Below, piece by piece: positions 16,532 through 25,032 of a DNA stretch of 48,053 nt. Source of the DNA: an uncultured Bacteroidales bacterium. GTDB lineage: Bacteria > Bacteroidota > Bacteroidia > Bacteroidales > P3. Both the position numbers and the translations under genes were made by a program. Below the pieces are notes generated by a model that saw nothing but the letters and a program-made list of their open reading frames with translations, was not told where the DNA came from and made no database searches. The first letter of the stretch is position 1, and the number at the start of each line of letters is the position of its first letter. The stretch spans positions 1-48,053 of the forward strand of contig OMYR01000061.1 of the NCBI GenBank assembly GCA_900315335.1. The letters are read 5' to 3'.

Positions 16532-17722
16532 TCAAATGTTTAACTTATTGTAAGCGATAAACCAGCGGTTGGGCAACTCGCCTTTGCCTGCTGCAACATA
16601 ATCGGAGTAAAGACAAGGCACAATATAATGACGAATGTACTTTTGTTTAACAAGATTGGTGCAAGGTACTTGAATCCACCAACGGTCGGTCTTCTTGGAT
16701 TTATAAAAAACCACTTCGTTTTCCATATTATTCAAAAGGACGCTAAACTTTAAATAATTATCATCGTCTTCTCTTGGGAAATCGTTCTTTCTCCATAATA
16801 CACCGTCAATGAAATAATAGATAGCGTGAGCAATAATCTGAGAGGTCCTGCCTGCAAAGTCGTTCAAAACATTGTTACCGAAAAAGCCGATAGAAGTCAA
16901 TTTATCGCTCATACCTGCGTAATTGACGAGTTTGCATAGTTCTTCTCCGTAAAAGCCATGTGGCGATGTGCTGCTCGGTGCATCGGAAGCCCTCACGCAA
17001 CTCATATCCACCATAACCATATCCGCATCACGCACCAATGGTTCGCAACGCTCCAAATTGTTATGTATCTGTCCAAGTCTAAGACGTTCAAAACGCAAAT
17101 CATCTAACAAGCCCAAGGCTTTGGAATCCACGAAATAAGTTTGATAACCTGCAAGTGTGTAATCAAACAAATAATTCGGCTCGCTGCAAAGTATTTCGTG
17201 TAAGAAATTAACATCAGTTGTAGGGTCTTCATCGCTTATTAAATCAAACTTGGAATCCAAAGAAAAGATGTTTATTATTTGAGATAAATTCACATAACCC
17301 TTATACATTCCTATCGCAATATCATTGCTACCACCAACAACAATGGGAATAATACCGCGTTGCAACAAAAAGGCACAAACTTCGCCAAGTGCGAAATAAG
17401 TATCGCTGACTTGGTTGCCAAGTTTCAAGTTGCCAAGGTCAATCATCTTAATATAGGCTTCTTGTGGCATAAGTGAATAAAAATACTTTCTAACTGCGTC
17501 AGGATTATAGCAACAGCCTTGATTATCCGACGATGCTCTGTCTTCTTTAACGCCAATATAAGCCATACGGACTTGGTCGTCGATAGTTATAGGCTCAGCA
17601 TTCTTTTCATTTATCACAAGTCTATCGCCCCAACGCTCAAAACCTTCGTTCCTTGTAAATTCTATCTCTTCAAGAGAGACAGGTTCAAAATATTCCAACA
17701 ATTCCTCTGTATTCATGGTCAA
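16532..17722 (-). CDS. Ureohydrolase (arginase/formimidoylglutamase) superfamily protein with degenerate metal site
   Basis: The protein has 396 residues. The fold is recognisable from VRMAYIGVKEDRAS, a central IIPIVVGGSNDIAIGMY, IINIFSLDSKFDL and ADMVMVDMSCVRASDAP. In active enzymes the three metal motifs read GGDH, DAHxD and DxDxxD. Here they read GGSN, DSKFD and DMSCVRASD, so both histidines and one aspartate ligand are replaced. The C-terminal 90 residues (KSKKTDRWWIQVP ... PNRWFIAYNKLN) are extra. Hydrolase activity is therefore unlikely. It lies 48 bp downstream of murA on the same strand. Confidence 0.75.
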   Translation of the reverse strand: MTMNTEELLEYFEPVSLEEIEFTRNEGFERWGDRLVINEKNAEPITIDDQVRMAYIGVKEDRASSDNQGCCYNPDAVRKYFYSLMPQEAYIKMIDLGNLKLGNQVSDTYFALGEVCAFLLQRGIIPIVVGGSNDIAIGMYKGYVNLSQIINIFSLDSKFDLISDEDPTTDVNFLHEILCSEPNYLFDYTLAGYQTYFVDSKALGLLDDLRFERLRLGQIHNNLERCEPLVRDADMVMVDMSCVRASDAPSSTSPHGFYGEELCKLVNYAGMSDKLTSIGFFGNNVLNDFAGRTSQIIAHAIYYFIDGVLWRKNDFPREDDDNYLKFSVLLNNMENEVVFYKSKKTDRWWIQVPCTNLVKQKYIRHYIVPCLYSDYVAAGKGELPNRWFIAYNKLNI

Positions 17723-17770
17723 ACAAGTAATTATGTTTATTTATCTCTTATAATCTGTAATCTAAAAATC

Positions 17771-19078
17771 CTAATTTATTCGTTCAATATCCGCCCCAAT
17801 TGCGTTCAAACGCTCGTCAATACGCTGGTAACCTCTATCTATTTGCTCAATATTGTCAATAACGCTTATTCCGTCTGCACTCATAGCGGCGATAAGTAAA
17901 GCAACACCCGCACGAATATCGGGGGACGACATACGAATACCACGAAGTTTGTGTTTTCTTTCGTTGCCAATGACTGTCGCACGGTGAGGGTCGCAAAGAA
18001 TTATCTGAGCCCCCATATCTATTAACTTATCCACGAAAAACAAACGGCTCTCAAACATTTTCTGATGTATCAATACCGAACCTCTTGCCTGCGTTGCAAC
18101 AACCAAGGCTATGGATATTAAATCGGGAGTAAATCCCGGCCAAGGTGCATCTGAAATAGTCATCATCGAACCATCAATAAAACGTTCTATTTCGTAAATC
18201 TCTTGTCCCGAAACAAGAATATCATCATTCGCATGCACAATCTTAATACCCAAACGTGAGAATACTTCGGGTATCATTCCCAATTCCTTATAATGAACAT
18301 TACGCATAAGTATTTCGCTTTGCGTCATTGCAGCAAGACCGATAAAAGAACCTATCTCTATCATATCGGGTAAAAGAGTATGTTCGCAACCACCAAGTTT
18401 TTCAACGCCGTAAATAGTCAAAAGATTGCTACCCACACCTTGAATTTTAGCCCCCATAGAGTTTAACATATTACATAATTGCAATATATACGGCTCACAC
18501 GCTGCGTTGAATATTGTAGTTACACCTTGTGCCAATACCGATGCCATTATTATGTTTGCCGTTCCGGTTATACTCGCTTCGTCCAAAAGCATATAAGTTC
18601 CTGTCAAATTTTCGGTATCGATTGAATATAAACGATTTTTCTCATCATACTCGAATTTGGCACCTAAATTCAAGAAACCCTTGAAGTGAGTGTCCAAACG
18701 TCTTCGACCAATCTTGTCTCCACCGGGCATAGGGATACCCGCCTTGTGAAATCTGCCAAGCAAAGGTCCCACAAGCATCACACTGCCACGTAGTGATGTC
18801 GCCATTTTCTTATATTTATCCGAATAGATTACATCTAAATCAATATTATCGGCTTGAAAAGAAAATTTTCCACCTCCGAAACGCTCAACCTTGCAGCCGA
18901 TAAGTTCCAACAAGTCCATTAAATTATTTACATCTCTTATATTCGGAACATTGTTTATCGTAACCTTTTCGCTTGTTAATAGCACAGCACAAATTACTTG
19001 CAGAGCCTCATTCTTTGCACCCTGAATTTCAATCTCTCCTTTGAGTTTTCTGCCACCTATTATTCGGAAAGAACTCAT
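17771..19078 (-). CDS. murA: UDP-N-acetylglucosamine 1-carboxyvinyltransferase
   Basis: The protein has 435 residues, full length for MurA, the first committed step of peptidoglycan synthesis (enolpyruvyl transfer from PEP to UDP-GlcNAc in the cytoplasm). IQGAKNEALQVICA contains the conserved Lys-Asn pair. The catalytic loop reads PMPGGDKIGRRRLDTHF: the usual Cys of the GGCxIG loop is Asp, the change known to give intrinsic fosfomycin insensitivity in other bacteria. Its ATG overlaps the DUF4290 stop by 4 bp, so the two are translationally coupled. Confidence 0.93.
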   Translation of the reverse strand: MSSFRIIGGRKLKGEIEIQGAKNEALQVICAVLLTSEKVTINNVPNIRDVNNLMDLLELIGCKVERFGGGKFSFQADNIDLDVIYSDKYKKMATSLRGSVMLVGPLLGRFHKAGIPMPGGDKIGRRRLDTHFKGFLNLGAKFEYDEKNRLYSIDTENLTGTYMLLDEASITGTANIIMASVLAQGVTTIFNAACEPYILQLCNMLNSMGAKIQGVGSNLLTIYGVEKLGGCEHTLLPDMIEIGSFIGLAAMTQSEILMRNVHYKELGMIPEVFSRLGIKIVHANDDILVSGQEIYEIERFIDGSMMTISDAPWPGFTPDLISIALVVATQARGSVLIHQKMFESRLFFVDKLIDMGAQIILCDPHRATVIGNERKHKLRGIRMSSPDIRAGVALLIAAMSADGISVIDNIEQIDRGYQRIDERLNAIGADIERIN

Positions 19079-19698
19079 TTTTTCTTGTTATTATTGTTTT
19101 TATTTGTCTTTTTCTTGGACGAATTGTTTTGGTTATTCGGCTTTTTATACAAAATATCTTTGGTTGTCCTGAATTGAAAATCCTTTGATACCTTCAACTT
19201 ACCCTCAGATAAAATATCCAAATGTTTTAGTATGACATCATCATCGCAAGTATTGATATTCCATTGCAAATGAGACTTCTTCAATTCGTGAGCAATCCTA
19301 TCGATAAGTATTTGCTTTTCCGCTGTGTCGGGCATAGCGGCAATTTTCTTTATCATAGTCTCGTTGAATTTGCCATAAGTACGCATACGGATTCGGTTAT
19401 CGCTGTAATGCAACGGCTGTGGCTTAAAATTTTTCTCTTCTCTGATTGGCTTAGAGTAAGGAGAATCAACGTCCAACTTATAATCGGAAATGATAAACAA
19501 ATGATCCCACAACTTATGTTGATAATTAGGAGAATCTTTACCATTAGGATTAACGTTGCCCATAGCAATGATAATGGATTTCGCATAAGCATTACGCTTT
19601 TCCCTGTCCTCAATAGACAAACAATGTTCCACCATTTTCTGAACATTTCTTCCATATTCGGGTATGATAAGATTATCCCTCTGTGTGTTATATTCCAT
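19075..19698 (-). CDS. DUF4290 protein
   Basis: The protein has 207 residues. MEYNTQRDNLIIPEYGRNVQ and MVEHCLSIEDREKRNAYA are characteristic of DUF4290, a family of unknown function that I associate with Bacteroidota and with the murA neighbourhood. No signal peptide or membrane segment. The last 25 residues are an Asn/Lys low-complexity tail. It overlaps murA by 4 bp (ATGA type), which points to co-expression with cell-wall synthesis. Confidence 0.85.
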   Translation of the reverse strand: MEYNTQRDNLIIPEYGRNVQKMVEHCLSIEDREKRNAYAKSIIIAMGNVNPNGKDSPNYQHKLWDHLFIISDYKLDVDSPYSKPIREEKNFKPQPLHYSDNRIRMRTYGKFNETMIKKIAAMPDTAEKQILIDRIAHELKKSHLQWNINTCDDDVILKHLDILSEGKLKVSKDFQFRTTKDILYKKPNNQNNSSKKKTNKNNNNKKK

Positions 19699-19791
19699 AT
19701 TTAATGTTTTTTATCTTAATCAAAAACCGCTGTCGGTTCGTTTCTTTTCTTTTGTTTTTAATATCGTTTTATTTTTATCACTTATCGTTTT

Positions 19792-19856
19792 ATCAGTGTG
19801 AGAGATTAATAAATTAGTTACTCACACTATTTCGCTAATCACTCACACTAATTTTT
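19792..19856. repeat. 21-bp phased repeat array between the helicase and DUF4290 genes
   Basis: Three units at 21-bp steps: CAGTGTGAGAGATTAATAA, TTAGTTACTCACACTATTTC and CTAATCACTCACACTAATTT. AGTGTGAG and CTCACACT are inverted relative to each other, so the transcript can fold into a hairpin. The rest of 19699-19932 shows no gene. Confidence 0.85.
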
Positions 19857-19932
19857 CGACTTCACGACCTGCTATATTTTTATTTATATATCACGTTTTT
19901 TCTTCTATAAATAAAGAATTTGTTATATGTTT

Positions 19933-22260
19933 TTATCGTTTAACCATAAGTTTTGCAAATTTAAGCATCAATGTTTTTTCGTCAGCAATACCCTCGAATT
20001 TCACTTTTGCTCGCAAATCTCCACCCTCTTCATACAATTTTACTATCTCTCCTACTCCGAATTTGGTGTGGCTTACAATCTGACCCTCTTGCAAAGCATT
20101 TATATCGGCAATAACCCAATCGCTGCCAAAATCTTTCTTCTTTATATTCAATGCAGGACGATTTTGTGTCAGGGAATTATGCCTCAAAGAAGAGATAGGC
20201 TTCTTGCGTTTAAGGGTTTCACTCAAAGGTCTTTCATTTCCAAAATAAGAATAATTGTCTTCAACTTCCGTTATAGCGTTTGCTTGTTCTATATACTTGG
20301 AATCTATTTCCTTTACAAAACGGCTTGTCTCTCCAAAAAGGGTCTGCCCGTTTTTGAAACGCACATTGGCAGAAGTCAGCAAAAGATGTCTTTTTGCCCT
20401 CGTTATTGCAACATAAAACAAACGTCTTTCCTCTTCCATATTCTCAGGTGAAGCGAAATTGGTTGCCGAAGGAAACAAATTTTCCTCCATACCACCGACA
20501 AAGACAATATCGAACTCCAAACCTTTTGAGGAATGAACAGTCATAAGTTTGACAACATCATCGCTGCCCTGCTCATCAGTATCCGTTGAAGTCATTAGGG
20601 TTATTTGTTGCAAAAATACGTCCAATGTTTTGTTTTTTATTGATATTTCTTCGCCCGTCAAAGCATCTATAAGATTTTCTTCATCAGTTTCAACAAAAGA
20701 TTGCATTGAAGAAATGAACTCATCTATATTGTCTATTCTGTCTTTATCTCTTTCGTCTCTTAACAGCCGTAAATCATTTACAATACCCGAACGAGCCAAT
20801 ATATCACTGCCCAATGTGTAAGCATCTTCCTGCAATCGCATTGAAAACGCCAAAATCATCGTACAGAAATTGTTTAATGAACTAACGGCTTTCGGTGCTA
20901 TCTTATACGGATTATCTGTTTGAATTTGCAACGCCGCCTTAAATAAAGAGCAATGCAAATCATTGCTTGCCAACTTCAATCTATCCAAAGATGTCTTGCC
21001 TATACCTCTTGCAGGATAGTTGATTATTCTTTCAAAAGCCTCATCATCATCGTTATTAACAACCACACGCAAATAAGCGATGCAGTTTTTGATTTCTTCG
21101 CGAGAGTAAAACGATGTTCCTCCATATATTATATATGGTATATTCTTCAAACGAAGACAATCTTCAAAAGCACGAGACTGCGAATTTGTCCTATACAAAA
21201 TCGCCATATCCTTATAGTCCGAGCCTTTGGACTTAAAATATTCTATTCTTTGGGCAATAAATCGGGCTTCTTCCCTATCCGAAGGCAACATTGAGTAAAG
21301 AATTTTGTCGCCTTTGGGATTGTTGGTGAATAATGTCTTGGGAATTTGGTTTTCGTTGTATGCAATTACGCTGTTTGCCGCACCGATAATATTTGCAGAG
21401 GAGCGATAATTTTCTTCCAACTTATAAACATTGGCATCAGGATAATTATTCTGAAAGGTAAGTATATTCTCAATTGTAGCACCTCTAAATGAATAAATAC
21501 TTTGAGCATCGTCCCCAACAACACATATATTTTTGTAATAATCTGCCAATTTCTTTACGATAAGATATTGCGAAAAATTGGTATCTTGATATTCATCAAC
21601 AAGGATATATTGAAATCTTCTTTGGTATTTTTGCAAAACATCGGGGCAATCTCTTAACAACACATTCATATTAAAAAGTATATCGTCAAAGTCCATTGCC
21701 ATTGCTTGGCGAAGTCTTCTCTGATAAATTGCATATATCTTATATGTCAAAGGTATTCGTCCCACTTCATCTTCATATATATAGGATGCGTTTTTCTCGT
21801 ATGCCTGCGGCGAAAACAAAGCACATTTGGCTTTGGATATTCTACTAAGAATCCTATCTTTGCGATAATCCTTATCGTTGAGTTGCATCTCTTTGATGAT
21901 AGTACCGATAAGTTTTTTGGAATCATCATCGTCGTATATCGTATAGTTACTTGTATAACCTATTCTATATCCCTCTATTCTTAATATTCGAGAAAAAATA
22001 CTGTGAAATGTACCCATTAAAATGGATTTAGCCTTAACACCGACCAAATCGGCAATTCTCTCCTGCATTTCCTTTGCCGCCTTATTGGTAAAAGTCAAAG
22101 CCATTATGGAATAAGGGGAAACACCCGTCTCTATCAGATGCGCTATTCTGTAAGTCAGTGTTCGTGTCTTGCCACTGCCTGCTCCCGCAATTATCAATAT
22201 AGGTCCGTTTTCCTGTGCAGCCGCCTGCCTTTGTATATCGTTTAATCCGTCAAGTAACAT
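19933..22260 (-). CDS. pcrA: UvrD/PcrA-type superfamily 1A DNA helicase
   Basis: The protein has 775 residues. SF1A motifs in order: Q-motif LNDIQRQAA, motif I AGAGSGKTRT (residues 25-34), Ia ALTFTNKAAKEM, II VDEYQDTN, III VVGDDAQSIYSFRGA, IV LEENYRSS, V VKLMTVHSSKGLEFDIVFV and VI EERRLFYVAITRAKR. The C-terminal tail (GQIVSHTKFGVGEIVKLYE) is the PcrA/UvrD RNA-polymerase-interacting domain. Roles are nucleotide excision repair and replication-fork maintenance. UvrD versus PcrA naming is a matter of convention. Confidence 0.92.
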   Translation of the reverse strand: MLLDGLNDIQRQAAAQENGPILIIAGAGSGKTRTLTYRIAHLIETGVSPYSIMALTFTNKAAKEMQERIADLVGVKAKSILMGTFHSIFSRILRIEGYRIGYTSNYTIYDDDDSKKLIGTIIKEMQLNDKDYRKDRILSRISKAKCALFSPQAYEKNASYIYEDEVGRIPLTYKIYAIYQRRLRQAMAMDFDDILFNMNVLLRDCPDVLQKYQRRFQYILVDEYQDTNFSQYLIVKKLADYYKNICVVGDDAQSIYSFRGATIENILTFQNNYPDANVYKLEENYRSSANIIGAANSVIAYNENQIPKTLFTNNPKGDKILYSMLPSDREEARFIAQRIEYFKSKGSDYKDMAILYRTNSQSRAFEDCLRLKNIPYIIYGGTSFYSREEIKNCIAYLRVVVNNDDDEAFERIINYPARGIGKTSLDRLKLASNDLHCSLFKAALQIQTDNPYKIAPKAVSSLNNFCTMILAFSMRLQEDAYTLGSDILARSGIVNDLRLLRDERDKDRIDNIDEFISSMQSFVETDEENLIDALTGEEISIKNKTLDVFLQQITLMTSTDTDEQGSDDVVKLMTVHSSKGLEFDIVFVGGMEENLFPSATNFASPENMEEERRLFYVAITRAKRHLLLTSANVRFKNGQTLFGETSRFVKEIDSKYIEQANAITEVEDNYSYFGNERPLSETLKRKKPISSLRHNSLTQNRPALNIKKKDFGSDWVIADINALQEGQIVSHTKFGVGEIVKLYEEGGDLRAKVKFEGIADEKTLMLKFAKLMVKR

Positions 22261-22309
22261 CAGTTCTACAAATCTTTTTTCTAAATTCTATGAATAAAAC
22301 AACCTATCT

Positions 22310-23110
22310 CTAATTTTCTAATTCCTTAAAATTATTTCGTATGCTTCTTTTGTTTTTCGCCTCGTTTAACACCACAAAGCCAACTATAAACAACACCGAA
22401 ATGATTATTATATACAATGGAAAATCTTCAATATCCCCGAGCACAACCCCTTTAACCTCACACCAAAGAAGCGTTGCCGCAATGGCATTATTAAGAAAAT
22501 GAAACGCCATAGATGTCCATAATTTTCCACTGTATTGATATAACATTCCAAGTAATAATCCCATTACAAAACGAGCCATAAAGTTCGGTAAATCTGCATG
22601 TACTGCCGAAAATATTGCAGAAACAATAATCAGAGAAGCAAGTACGCTTTTAGTCTTTCGTATAAACAAATTCTGCAAAAGTCCTCTAAAAAACAATTCT
22701 TCGCACACCGCAGGCAACAATGCAATAACAAAAATAAGTTTTGTTAATCCCCAGCCCGTCAAATCCGTTACCATAAGTTTCATTTCTTCATCTTGCGTTT
22801 CAACGGATATTGTCGATATTATCGGTAATGAAAACAACAAAACCAATATTGCAAACAAAAGCCACTTAAATGAAAACTTAGAAACCAATACGTTTTTCAA
22901 AAAATTCTTTTCTTCAAACCAAAGAGCATATAGCCAAGCCGTAACACCAAACATAACAATCGTTCCAAAAGCCGCTCCAATCAAAGCACTAACACCCAAT
23001 AACATCAACACGGCAACAACAAAAACCGAAACGATGCTCATAAAAACAAAAATCGCACATAAAATAAGGGCTTTTTTCCACGAAGGCGTGCCGACACTAA
23101 ACTTTTTCAT
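22310..23110 (-). CDS. CPBP-family (Abi/CAAX-like) intramembrane metalloprotease
   Basis: The protein has 266 residues with about seven to eight hydrophobic segments. All three motifs of the CPBP family are present: EELFFRG (EExxxR type), FSAVHADLPNF with the FxxxH histidine, and FHFLNNAI (HxxxN/D). It would sit in the inner membrane. Family members cleave prenylated or peptide substrates, but the substrate here is unknown. It ends 49 bp before the helicase start and may be co-transcribed with it. Confidence 0.8.
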   Translation of the reverse strand: MKKFSVGTPSWKKALILCAIFVFMSIVSVFVVAVLMLLGVSALIGAAFGTIVMFGVTAWLYALWFEEKNFLKNVLVSKFSFKWLLFAILVLLFSLPIISTISVETQDEEMKLMVTDLTGWGLTKLIFVIALLPAVCEELFFRGLLQNLFIRKTKSVLASLIIVSAIFSAVHADLPNFMARFVMGLLLGMLYQYSGKLWTSMAFHFLNNAIAATLLWCEVKGVVLGDIEDFPLYIIIISVLFIVGFVVLNEAKNKRSIRNNFKELEN

Positions 23111-23249
23111 AATATTTTTAATTCTAAATACTGTTGTTTATACTCAGGGATTATCCTAAACATCTAAGCGCATTTTTGCCGAGCTATCAAACACATACGC
23201 AAAAACACAATTCGGCAAATTCACTACACTTTTCTTTTCGTTAATGCTG

Positions 23250-23257
23250 CAAAAATA
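23250..23257 (-). promoter_or_regulatory. Candidate -7 element upstream of the CPBP gene
   Basis: TATTTTTG on the minus strand fits TAnnTTTG, about 140 bp before the CPBP start codon. The spacer 23111-23651 otherwise holds only the repeat array, a terminator and AT-rich sequence. Confidence 0.3.
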
Positions 23258-23467
23258 AAACATTTTTTCATAATCCGAACCGATTGACATAGTTTTCTTG
23301 AATTTATTTTCAATGAAAAAAATTATAGGTAGCGATAACATTATTTTTTATCGCTTCATACAAGCAGATTATTCAAAAAACAATAGTTTATTTTCTTTGA
23401 TTTTCAATATATCGAGACAAGAAAATTTTTCATTATTATCAATCGAAAAATTTTTATGTGAAAACAA

Positions 23468-23551
23468 AAAATTAGTATTTAACATCAGTAAAATAATATT
23501 AAACACTAATAAATTAATATTAAACATCAATAAAACGGTTACAAATACCAA
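23468..23551. repeat. 21-bp phased repeat array, four units
   Basis: Units start at 23468, 23489, 23510 and 23531. The first three are near-copies of each other (AATTAGTATTTAACATCAG, AAATAATATTAAACACTAA, AAATTAATATTAAACATCAA) and the fourth is diverged. It lies between the CPBP gene promoter region and the DUF2795 gene terminator. Confidence 0.9.
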
Positions 23552-23582
23552 GAAAATACAATAACATTTAGCAATTCAAAAA

Positions 23583-23613
23583 AGACGTTGAACAAGAGTT
23601 TCGTCCAACGTCT
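23583..23613 (-). terminator. Intrinsic terminator after the DUF2795 gene
   Basis: AGACGTTG (23583-23590) pairs with CAACGTCT (23606-23613), and the stem extends inward by two to three more pairs. On the minus strand it is followed by TTTTTTG. Confidence 0.8.
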
Positions 23614-23651
23614 GAAAATTCTTTACGTAATTTTTTTTACCTCACAAATCT

Positions 23652-23873
23652 CTAATACTCCTCGTCGTTAAAGAAGAAATCGTCCTTTGTCGGATAGTCA
23701 GGCCAAATATCCTCTATCGAATCATAGACATCACCTTCGTCTTCTATTTCCGATAAATTCTCAACGACCTCCATAGGTGCGCCCGAACGCTGTGCGTAAT
23801 CTATCAACTCTTCTTTTGTTGCCGGCCAAGGCGCATCCTCCAAATGTGATGCAAGTTCTAATGTCCAATACAT
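23652..23873 (-). CDS. DUF2795 family small acidic protein
   Basis: The protein has 73 residues. The opening MYWTLELASHLEDAPWPATK and the following EELIDYAQRSGAPMEVVENL match the DUF2795 fold, a small helical domain of unknown function seen in many Bacteroidota. The rest is strongly acidic (EIEDEGDVYDSIEDIWPDYP). No signal peptide. It precedes its own terminator and is the downstream neighbour of the adenosyltransferase gene on the same strand. Confidence 0.8.
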   Translation of the reverse strand: MYWTLELASHLEDAPWPATKEELIDYAQRSGAPMEVVENLSEIEDEGDVYDSIEDIWPDYPTKDDFFFNDEEY

Positions 23874-23972
23874 ACTTTCAAATATTTTTATTTTTTATCT
23901 ACAATTCAAAATCATTGCTTAGCAAACGCAAATATTTTTTGTTTAGTATATCCCGACAACACTTATATACAA

Positions 23973-24515
23973 TCAATTTGCATTAAAGTATCTTTCATTA
24001 ACATTTTTTTCCTTCATAATCCAACGTGAAAGCGTAAATAAGTAATCACTTAAACGGTTGATGTATTGCAGTATAATAGGATTTTGAGGATATGTGTCAT
24101 TGCATTTGACAAGCAATCTTTCGCACCTGCGTGTTTGTGTTGTTGCAACATTTAATATCGTTGCCGTTTGAGACCCCGAAGGAATAATGAACCGTGTCAG
24201 TGGTGTCAAGTCTTTTGTTTTCTCGTCAATCTTTCGTTCCAAATACTTAACATCAACATCAGAAATTTTCGTCAATCTTTCCAGCAATTGAGCATCTTCA
24301 CATGCCACCATACTTTCTATAACAAACAATTTGTTTTGGATAACCAATATTTCGGCGGCACAATCAAGACCTCTAAGGAATGTTGATGCAAAACCCAACA
24401 AACCTACCAAATGGTCTATCTCTCCATAGGTCTCAACCCTTATATCATATTTCTTTACTCGTGTTCCTCCAACCAAAGATGTTGTTCCGTCATCACCTGT
24501 TTTTGTGTAAATCAT
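23973..24515 (-). CDS. PduO-type ATP:cob(I)alamin adenosyltransferase
   Basis: The protein has 180 residues. It transfers the adenosyl group of ATP to cob(I)alamin to make coenzyme B12 (salvage or final activation). The ATP-binding N-terminus YTKTGDDGTTSLVGGTRVKK and the RRCERLLV motif of PduO-type enzymes are both clear. The usual DEL/DELNS position is DHLVG. The B12-dependent partner (for example methylmalonyl-CoA mutase) is not in the window. Confidence 0.9.
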   Translation of the reverse strand: MIYTKTGDDGTTSLVGGTRVKKYDIRVETYGEIDHLVGLLGFASTFLRGLDCAAEILVIQNKLFVIESMVACEDAQLLERLTKISDVDVKYLERKIDEKTKDLTPLTRFIIPSGSQTATILNVATTQTRRCERLLVKCNDTYPQNPIILQYINRLSDYLFTLSRWIMKEKNVNERYFNAN

Positions 24516-24618
24516 AATAATTATCTTTATTTATTAAATTTCCAACAATCCATACTCTACCAAACTTTTTTGTGTTCGGCTCAAAGTAAATACTCCTAAA
24601 ACAACATCATCATCTTTA

Positions 24619-24876
24619 CTATTCAATCGGGTGAATATTTTCCACCGCTTTAATTTCGGGAATAGCGTCCTGTATTGCCAATTCCACATTTTGTTTCAAT
24701 GTCATCATCGCATAAGGACAAGAACCGCAATGGCCTTGTAGCTCAACATTGACAACATTGTCCTCTGTCAAAGAAACAAATGCTATATCTCCTCCGTCTT
24801 GTTGTAAATAAGGACGAATTTGCTCAATAGCATTTCTAACCTTTGCTTCCAATATTTTTCTTTCTTGTGATTCCAT
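24619..24876 (-). CDS. NifU-like C-terminal-domain iron-sulfur scaffold protein
   Basis: The protein has 85 residues and consists of one NifU C-terminal (Nfu-type) domain. The CGSC motif in LQGHCGSCPYAMMTLK ligates a transferable iron-sulfur cluster. IRPYLQQDGGDIAFV is the conserved N-terminal stretch. It lies about 160 bp downstream of the Mrp gene on the same strand, a logical pairing because both act in Fe-S cluster delivery. Confidence 0.9.
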   Translation of the reverse strand: MESQERKILEAKVRNAIEQIRPYLQQDGGDIAFVSLTEDNVVNVELQGHCGSCPYAMMTLKQNVELAIQDAIPEIKAVENIHPIE

Positions 24877-24934
24877 TCTTTTTTATTTTATCAAAATATT
24901 TTTTATTCCCACCTCTCAAAAAAACAAACTACCC

Positions 24935-25017
24935 TATACGTGCGACCTCAAAGCCTTATAATACGTCTTTTTGCGTCAAAAACTCAACAAACAAAGACTT
25001 TTCAAGCCGCACGTATA
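24935..25017. repeat. Long-range inverted repeat between the Mrp and NifU-like genes
   Basis: TATACGTGCG (24935-24944) is exactly complementary to CGCACGTATA (25008-25017) across a 63-base loop, which itself contains ACG/CGT and AAGTCTTT-like complementary segments. It could be an RNA structure in the mRNA linking the two Fe-S genes or a processing or termination site. Confidence 0.5.
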
Positions 25018-25032
25018 ATAAAAATATGTTTT

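Noticed and set aside
23156-23341. 61-codon minus-strand frame upstream of the CPBP gene
   Set aside because: No domain, atypical composition, and it overlaps the likely promoter of the CPBP gene.
23298-23564. Small plus-strand reading frame through the repeat array
   Set aside because: It only translates the 21-bp units (repeated N-T-N-K-type heptapeptides) and AT-rich flanks; no start signal or domain.
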